In this document: piece by piece, positions 46,101 through 54,387 of the stretch
How the letters are laid out: each line of letters starts with the position of its first letter
Position numbering within the stretch: position 1 is the first letter of the stretch
Assembly (NCBI RefSeq): GCF_014696105.1
Contig: NZ_JACJPO010000017.1
Span: 1 to 55,284, forward strand
Origin: Microcoleus sp. FACHB-1515
GTDB lineage: Bacteria > Cyanobacteriota > Cyanobacteriia > Elainellales > Elainellaceae
DNA length: 55,284 bases
Reading direction: 5' to 3'
Made by a program: the position numbers and the translations under genes
Notes under the pieces: generated by a model
Seen by the model: only the letters and a program-made list of their open reading frames with translations
Database searches by the model: none
Told to the model about the DNA's origin: nothing

Positions 46101-46173
46101 AAAGCTGATTGAACGGCGGGCTGGCGAAAAATTCAGGCAAATGCGCTTGAATTGCAAGGTCAACTGAAGTCAT
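43159..46173 (-). CDS. Type I secretion ABC transporter with CNBD and C39-like domains
   Basis: A 1004-residue protein. The ATG at 46173 has GGAGG seven bases upstream and overlaps the stop of the parvulin-like gene (ATGA). A cyclic-nucleotide-binding-like domain covers about 15-125 (FRFGQVIYAPGELP). A C39-like domain follows at about 285-425; it lacks the expected catalytic His (RDVFVVLHE in place of HxVVL), so it is of the non-cleaving CLD type used to hold RTX substrates. Membrane helices occupy about 440-740. The ATPase has Walker A GQSGSGKST (near 796), signature ALSGGQRQRIAIAR (near 904) and Walker B LLIFDEATSALD. This fusion occurs in cyanobacterial secretion loci. Nucleotide sensing is inferred from the fold only. 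Confidence 0.9.
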   Translation of the reverse strand: MTSVDLAIQAHLPEFFASPPFNQLSEKLQKRLSEKLQLCAFRFGQVIYAPGELPIAVHFILQGRVRILATTPEQPTIAVAGKGTLIGWDSLLRRVATGTIRAAATPDVEEVLTIALPADEFEAIALDLLSHFAQPSPLELFDTLSGFLAKMPTHFSDKQLKAIVAQIDREHSAIVQNWRPADGEFHLQTPSENRTWLYSGGAPLDLPIGSTIAAPDQLSPIRSSPFPVRLLGIDRAFLAAILQGVVPPNSPPLAPNPQSPPAPPQPPTLPPTASKHFPIRKSPVPNPIEDLVACFGMVCDRLQVPYRHDSLRRWLTERFGSPDSVQTLDDFDPYDLCVRIGQAIGLEADMVRFTPSPGGLDRLETPALIYYRDVFVVLHEANRSTVTIGSPRTGLLRLSPKDFATRLAPVSDGGLPICRAIVLSRQAQTPIDRFGFKWFIPALAKHRSVLVQVLIASMFVQLLGLANPLLVQQVIDNVIVSANLDAMTTFGILMVLFASLEGVLTIVRMYLFASTTHRVDLLLGSEIVRHLLRLPLTFFEKRPVGELAARLSELENIRQFLTGTSLTVVLDVIFSVLYIGVMFLYSVRLTICVLLTVPVVIASTLLVAAIQQKLIRAKADRNSKVQSYLIEILGGIFTVKAQHMESLVETTWRDRYVRYLSTGFTTATVSTLFSSFSQFLSTISNLLVLWVGAGAVLQGELTLGGLIAFRILNGYVTGPLLRLAGLWQRVQETSLSIELLADIMNTPAEALPEDDVHLQLPPLQGDVQYHGVSFGFKPGQQQIQNVDLDIPAGSFVAIVGQSGSGKSTLLKLLPRLYVPQSGMITIDGYDVNKVNLDSLRSQVGIVPQDAVLFEGTIRDNIALFQDLPDETVIAAAEVADAHNFIMQLPEGYSTQVGERGAALSGGQRQRIAIARVIARNPRLLIFDEATSALDYETERRVCDNLIKRLSDRTCFFITHRLSSVTSADRILYMESGVLAEQGTHEELMARRQRYYCLYAQQSRV

Positions 46174-46928
46174 GCTGTGGCTTCCTCCGGCACTCCATAG
46201 GCGATCGCATCGGGCGTATTGAGCAAGGCTTTCACCTGTGCTTGAAGCCACTGGCTGTACAGTTGGTCAATTAGCGAAGCGCGGGTGCGATCGTTGAGGT
46301 TGGCTTCGCTGCGTCCGTCGAGCCGCACGATCCAGTAGGTGTCGTCGATCGCGATCGGTTCGCACACCTGACCGAGCGTTTGGGCGCGAAGCTGATTGGC
46401 GATCGGTTCGGGCAAGGTGGAAAGCGGCACCGGGCCAATGCGTCCGCTGTTGCTGCGGTCGATCGCATATTGCTGGGCGAGTGGTGCGAAGTCCATTTCG
46501 TCGTCGCGAAGCTGAAGATAAAGCTCTTGTGCTAAGAGAAAATCGTTGGTTTGCAGCAGCGAAAATTCGACTTGATCAAAGCTGGATTTGTTTTGCAAAA
46601 AGGTGGATTCGACGTTTGGCGCAAATCGAATTTGCTTGAACTTTTCGATTCGCATTTGTCGAATCATCACGTTTGTTAGATAGGTGGGCGTCACGTTTTT
46701 GAGTTCGCACCACTGAAGCAAAAAGCGATCGAAGTCTTCGGGCATGGGCAGGTCTGTCGAGCCGATTAGCGTTTGAAACACTTCTTGCTGCGACAGGGGA
46801 ACTTCTGCGATCGCCGCATCGACCAGTATTTGTCCGACCAGCGGTTCAAGCAGTTCATACTGAACCAGGGCTGCAATGATTCGATCGCCATCAAGCAGGC
46901 GATCACCAATTTTCAAGTAGGAATTCAT
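46170..46928 (-). CDS. Parvulin-like peptidyl-prolyl isomerase of the secretion operon
   Basis: A 252-residue protein with no signal peptide. The N-terminal helical half (about 1-105) resembles SurA-type chaperone arms; a PpiC/parvulin-like domain covers about 115-215, with the sequence RIGPVPLSTLPEPIANQL and GQVCEPIAIDDTYWIVRL. The start is set at the ATG 46928; an in-frame TTG at 46958 is possible. It is translationally coupled (ATGA) to the ABC exporter and is the first gene of the operon. Such genes commonly precede type I exporters in cyanobacteria, where they could keep the substrate export-competent; that role is inference. Confidence 0.78.
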   Translation of the reverse strand: MNSYLKIGDRLLDGDRIIAALVQYELLEPLVGQILVDAAIAEVPLSQQEVFQTLIGSTDLPMPEDFDRFLLQWCELKNVTPTYLTNVMIRQMRIEKFKQIRFAPNVESTFLQNKSSFDQVEFSLLQTNDFLLAQELYLQLRDDEMDFAPLAQQYAIDRSNSGRIGPVPLSTLPEPIANQLRAQTLGQVCEPIAIDDTYWIVRLDGRSEANLNDRTRASLIDQLYSQWLQAQVKALLNTPDAIAYGVPEEATA

Positions 46929-47826
46929 GGCCGCAGGAGAGGAAGATGGCGCGAACAAGCTGCATGAAATGGACGCAGAACGATGAGCGGGCGATGCCGT
47001 TGAAGCTGCTTTGACGCAATATGAGGACTTGTGAATCGATCGGGGTCAGCGTTTAACTTGCCTAGCAGTCAATGTCCTGGGTCTAAGCAGTTGGATTCAA
47101 GCGAGCCGAAACGGTGCAGAATGTCGCCTTCGCTCAAGTAAGCTGTCGTAATCTAGCCCGGATTAATTGGAACTAGATTTTGAGCAGCGGTTCTAACTAA
47201 ATTCTGGTAGATGCTGGATTGCTCCAGGCACTCGACAGTTTAGCATTAAGTTTTGAAATGTCACCACTCTTTTGTAATTGGAATTTAAAGTTTTCAGCGG
47301 TTCCAATTTACAGAAATTTTGCCTATATGTAAAAAAACTACTCTGATTTAGCGAACGACTACTGAGATCCTTCTATAAATCAGTCGCTAGCATCATGAGA
47401 TTTTCGAGGCTGAGCGGGTTTTTACCCTGGTCGATCGATCGTTTAGAGACTTTGCGTGTAAAAAAGAACAAGGTCTGAAAATATTTCTGGGTTCTTCTGG
47501 TTGGCGAAATGCGATCGCTTCTTTATCTTGGTATGAGGAAAACGAAAAAATGCTGTGCCTGTCGCAGAATGCAGGTGCAACCAGGCAAGTTAGGGTGTAG
47601 ATAAGACGCTGCGTCACTCTTGTGCAGTGCGGGCAATTTCAGTCAATCTCGATATTTTGCGTAATCGATCGCGATCGGGCGGCAGGAGCTTGTTCTCTCC
47701 ATGTTCACGTCCTCGCAGGTCATCGCGCTTGTCCGGTGAGCCTACCCTCTACCGCTTGCAGCCAACTGGCTGCTCAAAATCGACTGACTCCCGCGCTGCT
47801 GCTTATTTACTGACAAGGAGTTTGTC
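46929..47826. other. Divergent intergenic region, about 900 bases
   Basis: It separates the secretion operon from the RTX gene. I see A+T-rich stretches and a repeated pair of GCAGCGGTTC and TCAGCGGTTC segments near 47180-47310, but no gene or named element. It should hold both promoters. Short frames here have no ribosome site or domain. Confidence 0.45.
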
Positions 47827-49380
47827 ATGACGGAATTTTCAGATACCTCTCTCAAGGGACTCGACTCGCTGCTGGGTCTGCTGGAACAAGCCGACCTAAC
47901 GCGAGCCGCTGTCCGCAACAGCCGCCGATTTCGCGGAACGGCAAAAGCCGAGATTATCAGCGGAAATCAAGTTCGCAACCGGGTGGAAGCAGGCCGGGGC
48001 AACGATGTGATCCTGGGCAAGGATGGCAACGATCGCCTCGGCGGTGACGCGGGAAACGATCTGCTGTTTGGGGGAGTTGGTGATGACAGGCTGGACGGCG
48101 GCAACGGTCGCGACTTGCTGTTTGGGGGACTGGGCGATGATGTGCTCAAGGGCGACGGCGGCAACGACACGATCGATGGTGGTGCAGGCATTGACCGAAT
48201 CAACGGCGGCAACGGTGGCGATACGATCGTCGGCGGTGCAGGCGTTGACACTTTGACTGGCGGCGCAGGCAAAGATCGGTTTCTCTATAACGGCGATTTG
48301 TTCGCGAACGGCATCACGACGCGCGGCGGCGGCACTGGAATTGATGTGCTGGGCGCGGCAGATGAAATTACAGATTTTGCGGTCGGTGAAGACCAGTTTG
48401 TGTTCGACGCGCAAGACTTGAACATCGGCACCAAGACGTTTCAAAAAGGTGAGGCGGCACAGTTGGCCGATGGCAATGTGCTGGTTTTGACGAATAGCTT
48501 GCCAAATGCGGCGGCAGCAGCAGCAGCGATCGCCAGCAATGAAAACATCACGACGGGCGCGGGCGTGTTCGTCTACTTCAACAGCACATTGGGCATTTCT
48601 CGGCTGGTTTACTCGACCGATTTGGCAAACGGTGGCGACATCAGCGTGCTGGCAAATCTGCGAAATCAAGCGGGTGCAACCGGACTGGCAAATCTTGCCA
48701 ATTTTGACGCCGAGGATTTTGTGCTGGTTGGCGCGAACGGAGGCGCTTTGCCGGATAGCCTCAATCTGGTGGGCACGGCGGCCAATGATACGCTTGCGGG
48801 CGGTGATGGAAACGATGTGCTGACTGGTTTTGCAGGTGCGGATGTGCTGACCGGAAATGGCGGGAACGATCGCCTCGTCGGTGGCGATGGCGTGGATACG
48901 CTGACGGGCGGTGCAGGTCGCGATCGCTTTGTGTATGAAGGCAATCCGTTTGCGAACGGAACGCCTACCGCAACGCCTTCGGGCATTAACGTGCTGGGCG
49001 CGGCAGATGGCATTGCTGATTTTTCGATCGCGGAAGACCAGTTTGTTTTGGATAGCGCTGATTTGGGCATCAATGCAATTACGTTCCAAAAAGGTGCTTC
49101 CGGGCAGCTTGCCAACGGCAATGTGCTGGTGCTGACGGATGCGTTTGCAAACGCAGGATTGGCGGCATCTGCGATCGCCAACAATGCTAGCATTACGGCA
49201 GATGAAGGAGTGTTTGTCTACTTCAACAGCACGCTCGGCATCACGCGGATGGTGTATTCCGAAGATCTCGGCGGCGGCGGCGATATTAGCGTGCTGGCAA
49301 ACCTGAATAATCAATCGACCGCAGCCGGAGGACTGGCGAACACGGCCAGCTTTACGGCCAGCAATTTCACGCTGGGGTAG
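47827..49380 (+). CDS. RTX (hemolysin-type calcium-binding) protein, duplicated architecture
   Basis: A 517-residue probable type I secretion substrate. AAGGAG lies seven bases before the ATG. No signal peptide is present, as expected for this route. RTX block 1 (about 46-152) has roughly ten GGxGxDxxx nonapeptides; block 2 (about 315-367) has about five. After each block comes a similar module of about 150 residues (150-302 and 365-517), with matching segments such as DVLGAADEITDFAVGEDQFV and NVLGAADGIADFSIAEDQFV, and shared VFVYFNSTLGI. The protein is thus an internal duplication of RTX plus module. Calcium outside the cell should fold the RTX rolls. It faces the secretion operon head to head. 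A 472-residue antisense frame is an artefact of the repeats. Confidence 0.88.
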   Translation: MTEFSDTSLKGLDSLLGLLEQADLTRAAVRNSRRFRGTAKAEIISGNQVRNRVEAGRGNDVILGKDGNDRLGGDAGNDLLFGGVGDDRLDGGNGRDLLFGGLGDDVLKGDGGNDTIDGGAGIDRINGGNGGDTIVGGAGVDTLTGGAGKDRFLYNGDLFANGITTRGGGTGIDVLGAADEITDFAVGEDQFVFDAQDLNIGTKTFQKGEAAQLADGNVLVLTNSLPNAAAAAAAIASNENITTGAGVFVYFNSTLGISRLVYSTDLANGGDISVLANLRNQAGATGLANLANFDAEDFVLVGANGGALPDSLNLVGTAANDTLAGGDGNDVLTGFAGADVLTGNGGNDRLVGGDGVDTLTGGAGRDRFVYEGNPFANGTPTATPSGINVLGAADGIADFSIAEDQFVLDSADLGINAITFQKGASGQLANGNVLVLTDAFANAGLAASAIANNASITADEGVFVYFNSTLGITRMVYSEDLGGGGDISVLANLNNQSTAAGGLANTASFTASNFTLG

Positions 49381-49474
49381 CGGTAGCTGCTCAAATGTTT
49401 CTCTCGATGGGTTCGATCCGGGTGCATCTTTTTTCTCACGGTTTTTTGCCGACTGTTTTTTGCCGGAGGTATTT

Positions 49475-50575
49475 GTGCTTATGGATCGTCGGGTATTCGG
49501 TGGTGGAGCGATCGTTTGCTCTGCGATGGTGCTCTGGTCGCAGCCGTCTGCACCAGATGCTCAAAAAACTTCTGAATGTGATGAGGGCACAACGGCTTGC
49601 ACGGCGACGACGGCGCGACCCGCCCAGCCGCAACCCAGCATTTTGCCACCTGACATCAACCGAGCGATCGAGTCGCTGTCCAATTGGGGTGGAGGGGCAG
49701 GAGCGCGTCTGCCAGATTCGATGGAAAGCGTGTATGCTGACCTGCTGGAACGGGGGCAAGCCGCAGCCAGCGAAAGCAAGCTGTCGATCGCGCTGTCAAC
49801 GGTGTCGGGCATTCCAACCAATAGTCAGCACTATGCAAAAGCCAGTCAGCTTCGAGAAAGCTGGGCGCAGGAATTGCTAGAGCGGGGAAACAGTCAGTAT
49901 CAGCAAGGCGATATGGGTATGGCACTGTCGATGCTGATTGCCATTCCGCCAACGAGCGATCGATATGAGCGAGCGCAAGAACTGCTGGAGCGCTGGAGTC
50001 AGCAGGCGGTCTTGCTGAATCGGGCGGAAGCGGCGAGGAAAGAGGGCGACTGGCAAAGCGTGATGGCGGCGATCGAGTCGCTCGAAGGTACGCCGATCTA
50101 TGACAGTCTTCCGGTTCAGCAGTTGTTGCAGCAATCGATTTATCGCGCTTATGGCTCTGACGCAGCGCTGAGGCAGCTTACTGATTCTTCTGCTGCCAAC
50201 GGCAGTGTGATTCCTGCCATTCCCACCGATCAGGCTGCCATTTCGACGGAACAAGCTGCGCCCAATGCGGCGCTGCCCAATCTGCCTGACCTGCCGATCG
50301 ATGTGAATCAGGCACTGGTTTGGGCGCAACCGAGTTCTCCTGTGACTGCGCTGCCGCAACCTGTGCCGATGCCGATCGCCCCGTCGCGCAGGGCAACGCC
50401 TCAGCCGCCCGCAGCCACACCAATGCGTGCAACCGCACCCGCTGTGTCAGGATCAATCGCACCACCAGAATCGATGACGACTGCCACGATCGACAAAAAC
50501 GCGACGAGTGAGCGATCGCGCCCCAGTTTAAGCGACAATCACAATGCTCTGGTCGATCCGAAACTGACCAAGTAA
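49475..50575 (+). CDS. Secreted helical-repeat protein with Pro/Ala-rich tail
   Basis: A 366-residue protein. The GTG at 49475 lies five bases after GGAGG; an in-frame ATG at 49481 is a possible alternative. The N-terminus has a hydrophobic segment (about 7-24) suited to a signal peptide or anchor. Residues about 85-225 hold helix-turn repeats with a recurring IPPTSDRYERAQELLERWSQ pattern, the same style as the C-terminus of the caspase-like protein at 2678. The last 130 residues are low-complexity Pro/Ala/Thr. No enzyme family is recognised. It follows the RTX gene on the same strand. Confidence 0.62.
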   Translation: MLMDRRVFGGGAIVCSAMVLWSQPSAPDAQKTSECDEGTTACTATTARPAQPQPSILPPDINRAIESLSNWGGGAGARLPDSMESVYADLLERGQAAASESKLSIALSTVSGIPTNSQHYAKASQLRESWAQELLERGNSQYQQGDMGMALSMLIAIPPTSDRYERAQELLERWSQQAVLLNRAEAARKEGDWQSVMAAIESLEGTPIYDSLPVQQLLQQSIYRAYGSDAALRQLTDSSAANGSVIPAIPTDQAAISTEQAAPNAALPNLPDLPIDVNQALVWAQPSSPVTALPQPVPMPIAPSRRATPQPPAATPMRATAPAVSGSIAPPESMTTATIDKNATSERSRPSLSDNHNALVDPKLTK

Positions 50576-50605
50576 CGCTTGGTGGCGGTTGTGATCGCGC
50601 AATAT

Positions 50606-50659
50606 CAGCGTTTCATGGGCGACGGCGAGAACCTTGTTCGCGTTGCCCGTGAAACGCTG
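50606..50659 (+). terminator. Long hairpin after the helical-repeat protein gene
   Basis: A 15-bp stem with one mismatch (50606-50620 with 50645-50659) lies about 30 bases after the stop codon. The loop is 24 bases and the U run (50672 onward) comes late, so it may be a 3' end structure rather than a strict intrinsic terminator. Confidence 0.45.
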
Positions 50660-51209
50660 TTTCAATTCAAGCTTTTTTCCCATCGATCGACTCTGCTTTC
50701 AAGCGCGACTTGCTAAAGCAGAATGCGGAATTGATGTTTCATATTGTTGCTTATAAACACTACTTTTTGAACTCAAATTGTGAGATCGAAGTTTAACAGG
50801 ATAGAAATTCAACAATTGAAAAACACCTGATTGAAAGTCGCTTGAAGATTGTCGAATCCTCGATCCTTCCGCCGCATTGCTGAAGTCTAGATCTTGAGTT
50901 GCGATCGCAGCGGAGGCGTCTAGTTGCAACAGTTCTTTATCTTGTCGATTCGACTTGCTCAGCAGCAAGCGATCGGCTGAAGCGATCGACTTGGCAGCAA
51001 GTTTACTGTCGCTTCTCTACCACTTTGAGAAAACTCTGTCAACAGCAAGATCTGACATTTCAGCGGAATTTTGATCAGATTTCGCTAAGATTTCACTTAT
51101 TTTCGCAATTTGACACAATCGATGGAATGGCGGATGTGACCTTTTGGCAGGTCTTCTACTGTTGTTTGTGACAACGAAACCCAGTCTCGTTTCTAGACCA
51201 GGTTTAATG

Positions 51210-51251
51210 CTCCTGTTCCCAGGTTCATTTCGGATGGCCTTGGGACGGGAG
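51210..51251 (+). other. Bulged stem-loop in the leader of the PstS-DUF4912 gene
   Basis: About thirteen pairs, interrupted by single-base bulges at 51217 and 51240, form across 51210-51223 and 51238-51251. It lies 111 bases before the start codon and could be a leader RNA structure. No U tract follows. Found by eye only. Confidence 0.3.
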
Positions 51252-51362
51252 TTTCCTAAGCTCAGAGCAATGCTGTCTTCTATCCAGATTTGAAGTTTTT
51301 TAGCTGATTTTGATTCGCTCGATCTCCCCATTAACCCCAAAATTTGTAGCGGAAGCATCGTT

Positions 51363-54266
51363 ATGAACAAAGCTCGTAAACTATCTCAACCTCAGCGCGT
51401 TCCGTTTGCGTCTCTTGCCGTTTTGCTAGCCCTGACGATCGCTCCAGCAGCTTCGTTCCCGATTCGTCCGGCAATCGCTCAGTCTGCTCAAACGACTTTT
51501 TCACTACCTTCTACGGTTGCAGAAGGAACGACGGTGCGAGTGGATGGCTCTAGCAGCATGGCGAAAATTAATGAAGCGCTTAAAGAACAATTTGAAGCGC
51601 AATATTCCGGTACAACCGTCAACATCAACACTGGCGGAACAAGCGCTGCGCTGCAAAGTTTGCTGGCGGGCGACATTGATGTTGCGGCGATCGGGCGTCC
51701 GCTGACGGAGGCAGAAAAGGCGCAAGGACTCGTGGCTGTTCCGGTCACGCGCAACAAAATTGCGATGATTGTTGGACCAAATAATCCGTTTGCGGGCAGC
51801 TTGACGATCGACCAGTTCGCGAGAATGTTTCGAGGCGAAATTACCAACTGGGCGCAGGTCGGCGGCACGGCGGGGCCGATCCGCTTTGTCGATCGCCCAG
51901 AAACCAGCGATACGCGCCAAGCGTTCCGGAACTATCCGGTTTTCCAAAATGCACCGTTTCAAACGGGAGCAACTGCAATCACGGCGTCTGAAGACAGTAC
52001 GGATGCCGTGATTGCAGCGTTGGGCAACGATGGCATCAGCTATGCGATCGTCGATCAGGTGACGGGTCGATCGGATGTGAAGATTGTCAGGATGCACGAC
52101 ACGCTGCCGACCGATCCGCGCTATCCGTTCTCACAACCGCTGCTCTACGTCTACAAAGGACCAACGCCCAATCCGGCAGCGCAAGCGTTTCTCGGCTACG
52201 CCACCAATCCGAATAATCGCCAAGCCGTTGAAGCAGCACGGCAGGCAAACGCTGCTGTCATTGCTTCACCTGCGGCTCCTGAAGCTGTTTCCCCTACTGC
52301 CTCGCCCGCCGCAGCCGCTGCACCTACAGCCGCCGCTTCACCGGAACCGACGACGATCGCTGCGGCACCGACTGCCGATGCTGATCCGGTCGGCAGAGGA
52401 GCTTGGTGGTTGGGCTGGCTGGCGATTCCGCTAGTGGGCGGATTGCTCTGGTGGCTGCTCAAGGATCGAGCGGGTGAGGTGGCTGCGCCGATCGCCGCTT
52501 CGGGGGCAGCAGCGATCGCGCCTGCGGAGAGCCGCATGATTTTGACGCCGCGCAACTGCAAACAAGCTTATGCGTACTGGGAAGTTCCCGATGCGGTGCA
52601 TGAAGATTTTCGGCAGCGGGGCGGACGGCGGCAGATGGTGCGGCTTTACGATGTCACGGACATTGATTTGAATCGTCAATCGGCGCACAGCTTCAAGCAG
52701 TTTGATTGTGATGCACACGCGCAGGATTTGCATGTTCCCGTGCCGATCGACAATCGCGATTATGTCGCAGAACTGGGCTATCTGACCGGAGAAGGCCAGT
52801 GGCTCAAGGTGGCGCGATCGAGTCATGTTCGCGTTCCTGCCTGTCAGCCCAGCGGTGAACCTGTGAAAGCGGCTCCTCGCGCTGCGATCGCAACGGATGA
52901 AGCAACGGTGCGTCCGTCTGTTCCGGTGGCTGCTGGAATAGCTGCTGGCGTTGCTGCTGCGGGTGTGGCTGCGCGATCGCTGGTGAATCAGCCTGCGGTT
53001 GACAAAAATAGCCGCATTGTTCTGACCCCCCGCAGTGATAAGGAAGCCTATGCCTACTGGGAAGTTTCAAACGAACACAAGGCGGATTTGCGTCAGCAGG
53101 GCGGACAAAAGCTGATGCTGCGCGTTCACGATGCCACCAATGTCGATCTCGACATCCACCCGCCAGTCAGCACTCAGACTTTTGCTTGCAGCGAACAGCA
53201 GCAGGATTTGCATGTTCCAATTCCCGTCAGCGATCGCGACTATGTGGCTGAGCTAGGCTACGAAACGCAGGACGGAAACTGGTTGCGACTGGCGCGATCG
53301 ACTTCTGTTCATGTGCCCTCGGCACGGCTGCAAGCGTCAGCGGCCACTCCGATTCCAGCGGCTGCACCTGCCGGAACGTCAACGGTTAGCAAGGTTGCCA
53401 GCTTGGGAGGTGCGGCGATCGCGACTGGTGCGACGGCAACCGCTTTTGGATATGGCAAAAACGTTTCCGATCGAGGCGCAGCAAATCGCACTCATGATGA
53501 AATGCATGAGCTAGTGGTGGACAGCCGGAAGAACTGCTTTTTGATTGAGCCTGACTCGATGGCGAGGCTGCAACAGCAAACGGCGGTGGCAAAAGTGCTT
53601 CAGCCTGGCGTTCACACGATCACGCTCAAGAGCGGTGAGTTTGACTATCGTGCCTCGTCGGGACATCCGGGCGAACCGATCGTGCTGCTGTGGCTGTATG
53701 GCGGCAGAGTGGTGAATCGCGCCACAAATATTGAAGTGGGCGCAACCTGGTCATCGCTGAACGGACTGGGCGATCAGATGGTGGTCGAAGTTCGCGAAAC
53801 AACAACGCTCAACGCCTTTTTCTTCGATACGCATCTTAATGACAACGAAGGGGAAGTGACTCTGACGGTTGAAAGCCAAGATGCGATCGATACGCTGCTG
53901 GTGCACAGCCAGCGCAACTGCTACTACATTCATCCAGAGGCGATGCGGAAGCTGGAGCAGGAAACTTCGGTTTCTCAAACGCTGCCTCCGGGCGCTTACA
54001 ACGTTCGCATTAAGAGCGGCGCGTTTGGCTATCGCACTGAGGACAATTATGCAGGTGAGCCGATCGTGCTGCTGTGGATTTATGGCGGCAAATTTGTGAA
54101 CCAAAAAACGGATGTGGAAGTTGGAGCAACTTGGTCATCGCTGAATGGCTATCGCGACACGCTCAAGCTGGATGTTCGCGAGACCACGACGCTTTGCGCT
54201 TTTTTCTTCGACACCCATCTTGAAGATAACGAGGGACAAGTTGTCCTTTCTTTGAGCCGTCTTTAG
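51363..54266 (+). CDS. PstS-like binding protein fused through a TM to two DUF4912 and two C-terminal repeat domains
   Basis: A 967-residue protein. Residues 1-40 form a signal peptide. About 48-296 is a phosphate-binding-protein-like (PstS/PBP) domain: VDGSSSMAKINEAL, NTGGTSAALQSLLAGDIDVA, ITNWAQVGGTAGPIRF. An Ala/Pro-rich linker (300-340) and a single membrane helix (about 347-368) follow. Two DUF4912 domains occupy about 390-495 and 550-655, each with (M/V)LTPR..K.AYAYWEV and DLHVP(V/I)P. After another Ala-rich linker come two similar domains (about 711-838 and 840-967), each with AGATWSSLN-like EVGATWSSLNG and FFFDTHL. With a cleaved signal, the binding domain is periplasmic and the rest cytoplasmic. 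A sensing or tethering role is inference. Confidence 0.82.
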   Translation: MNKARKLSQPQRVPFASLAVLLALTIAPAASFPIRPAIAQSAQTTFSLPSTVAEGTTVRVDGSSSMAKINEALKEQFEAQYSGTTVNINTGGTSAALQSLLAGDIDVAAIGRPLTEAEKAQGLVAVPVTRNKIAMIVGPNNPFAGSLTIDQFARMFRGEITNWAQVGGTAGPIRFVDRPETSDTRQAFRNYPVFQNAPFQTGATAITASEDSTDAVIAALGNDGISYAIVDQVTGRSDVKIVRMHDTLPTDPRYPFSQPLLYVYKGPTPNPAAQAFLGYATNPNNRQAVEAARQANAAVIASPAAPEAVSPTASPAAAAAPTAAASPEPTTIAAAPTADADPVGRGAWWLGWLAIPLVGGLLWWLLKDRAGEVAAPIAASGAAAIAPAESRMILTPRNCKQAYAYWEVPDAVHEDFRQRGGRRQMVRLYDVTDIDLNRQSAHSFKQFDCDAHAQDLHVPVPIDNRDYVAELGYLTGEGQWLKVARSSHVRVPACQPSGEPVKAAPRAAIATDEATVRPSVPVAAGIAAGVAAAGVAARSLVNQPAVDKNSRIVLTPRSDKEAYAYWEVSNEHKADLRQQGGQKLMLRVHDATNVDLDIHPPVSTQTFACSEQQQDLHVPIPVSDRDYVAELGYETQDGNWLRLARSTSVHVPSARLQASAATPIPAAAPAGTSTVSKVASLGGAAIATGATATAFGYGKNVSDRGAANRTHDEMHELVVDSRKNCFLIEPDSMARLQQQTAVAKVLQPGVHTITLKSGEFDYRASSGHPGEPIVLLWLYGGRVVNRATNIEVGATWSSLNGLGDQMVVEVRETTTLNAFFFDTHLNDNEGEVTLTVESQDAIDTLLVHSQRNCYYIHPEAMRKLEQETSVSQTLPPGAYNVRIKSGAFGYRTEDNYAGEPIVLLWIYGGKFVNQKTDVEVGATWSSLNGYRDTLKLDVRETTTLCAFFFDTHLEDNEGQVVLSLSRL

Positions 54267-54387
54267 CGGGCGATCGAGACGGAAATTACTTTCCTCATTC
54301 GGCATAGGGGCGAGTGACAAACTGCCCCTGTACAAACCGAAACGACTGCTGCGATCGAACAGTGAACAACTACTTTGGTTAAACATC

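Larger units (their letters stand above)
50576..51362. other. Intergenic region, about 790 bases
   Basis: It holds a long hairpin after the upstream gene (50606-50659) and a bulged hairpin near 51210-51251. Otherwise no gene or known element is seen. It should contain the promoter of the PstS-DUF4912 gene. Confidence 0.45.

Noticed and set aside
47896-49314. 472-residue minus-strand open frame antisense to the RTX gene
   Set aside because: It mirrors the GC-rich repeats of the RTX gene; the plus-strand frame has a good ribosome site and RTX motifs, the antisense has none.
49441-49465. Tandem GTTTTTTGCCG repeat before the helical-repeat protein gene
   Set aside because: Only two 11-base copies, next to a ribosome site. 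It is too short to call a functional element.
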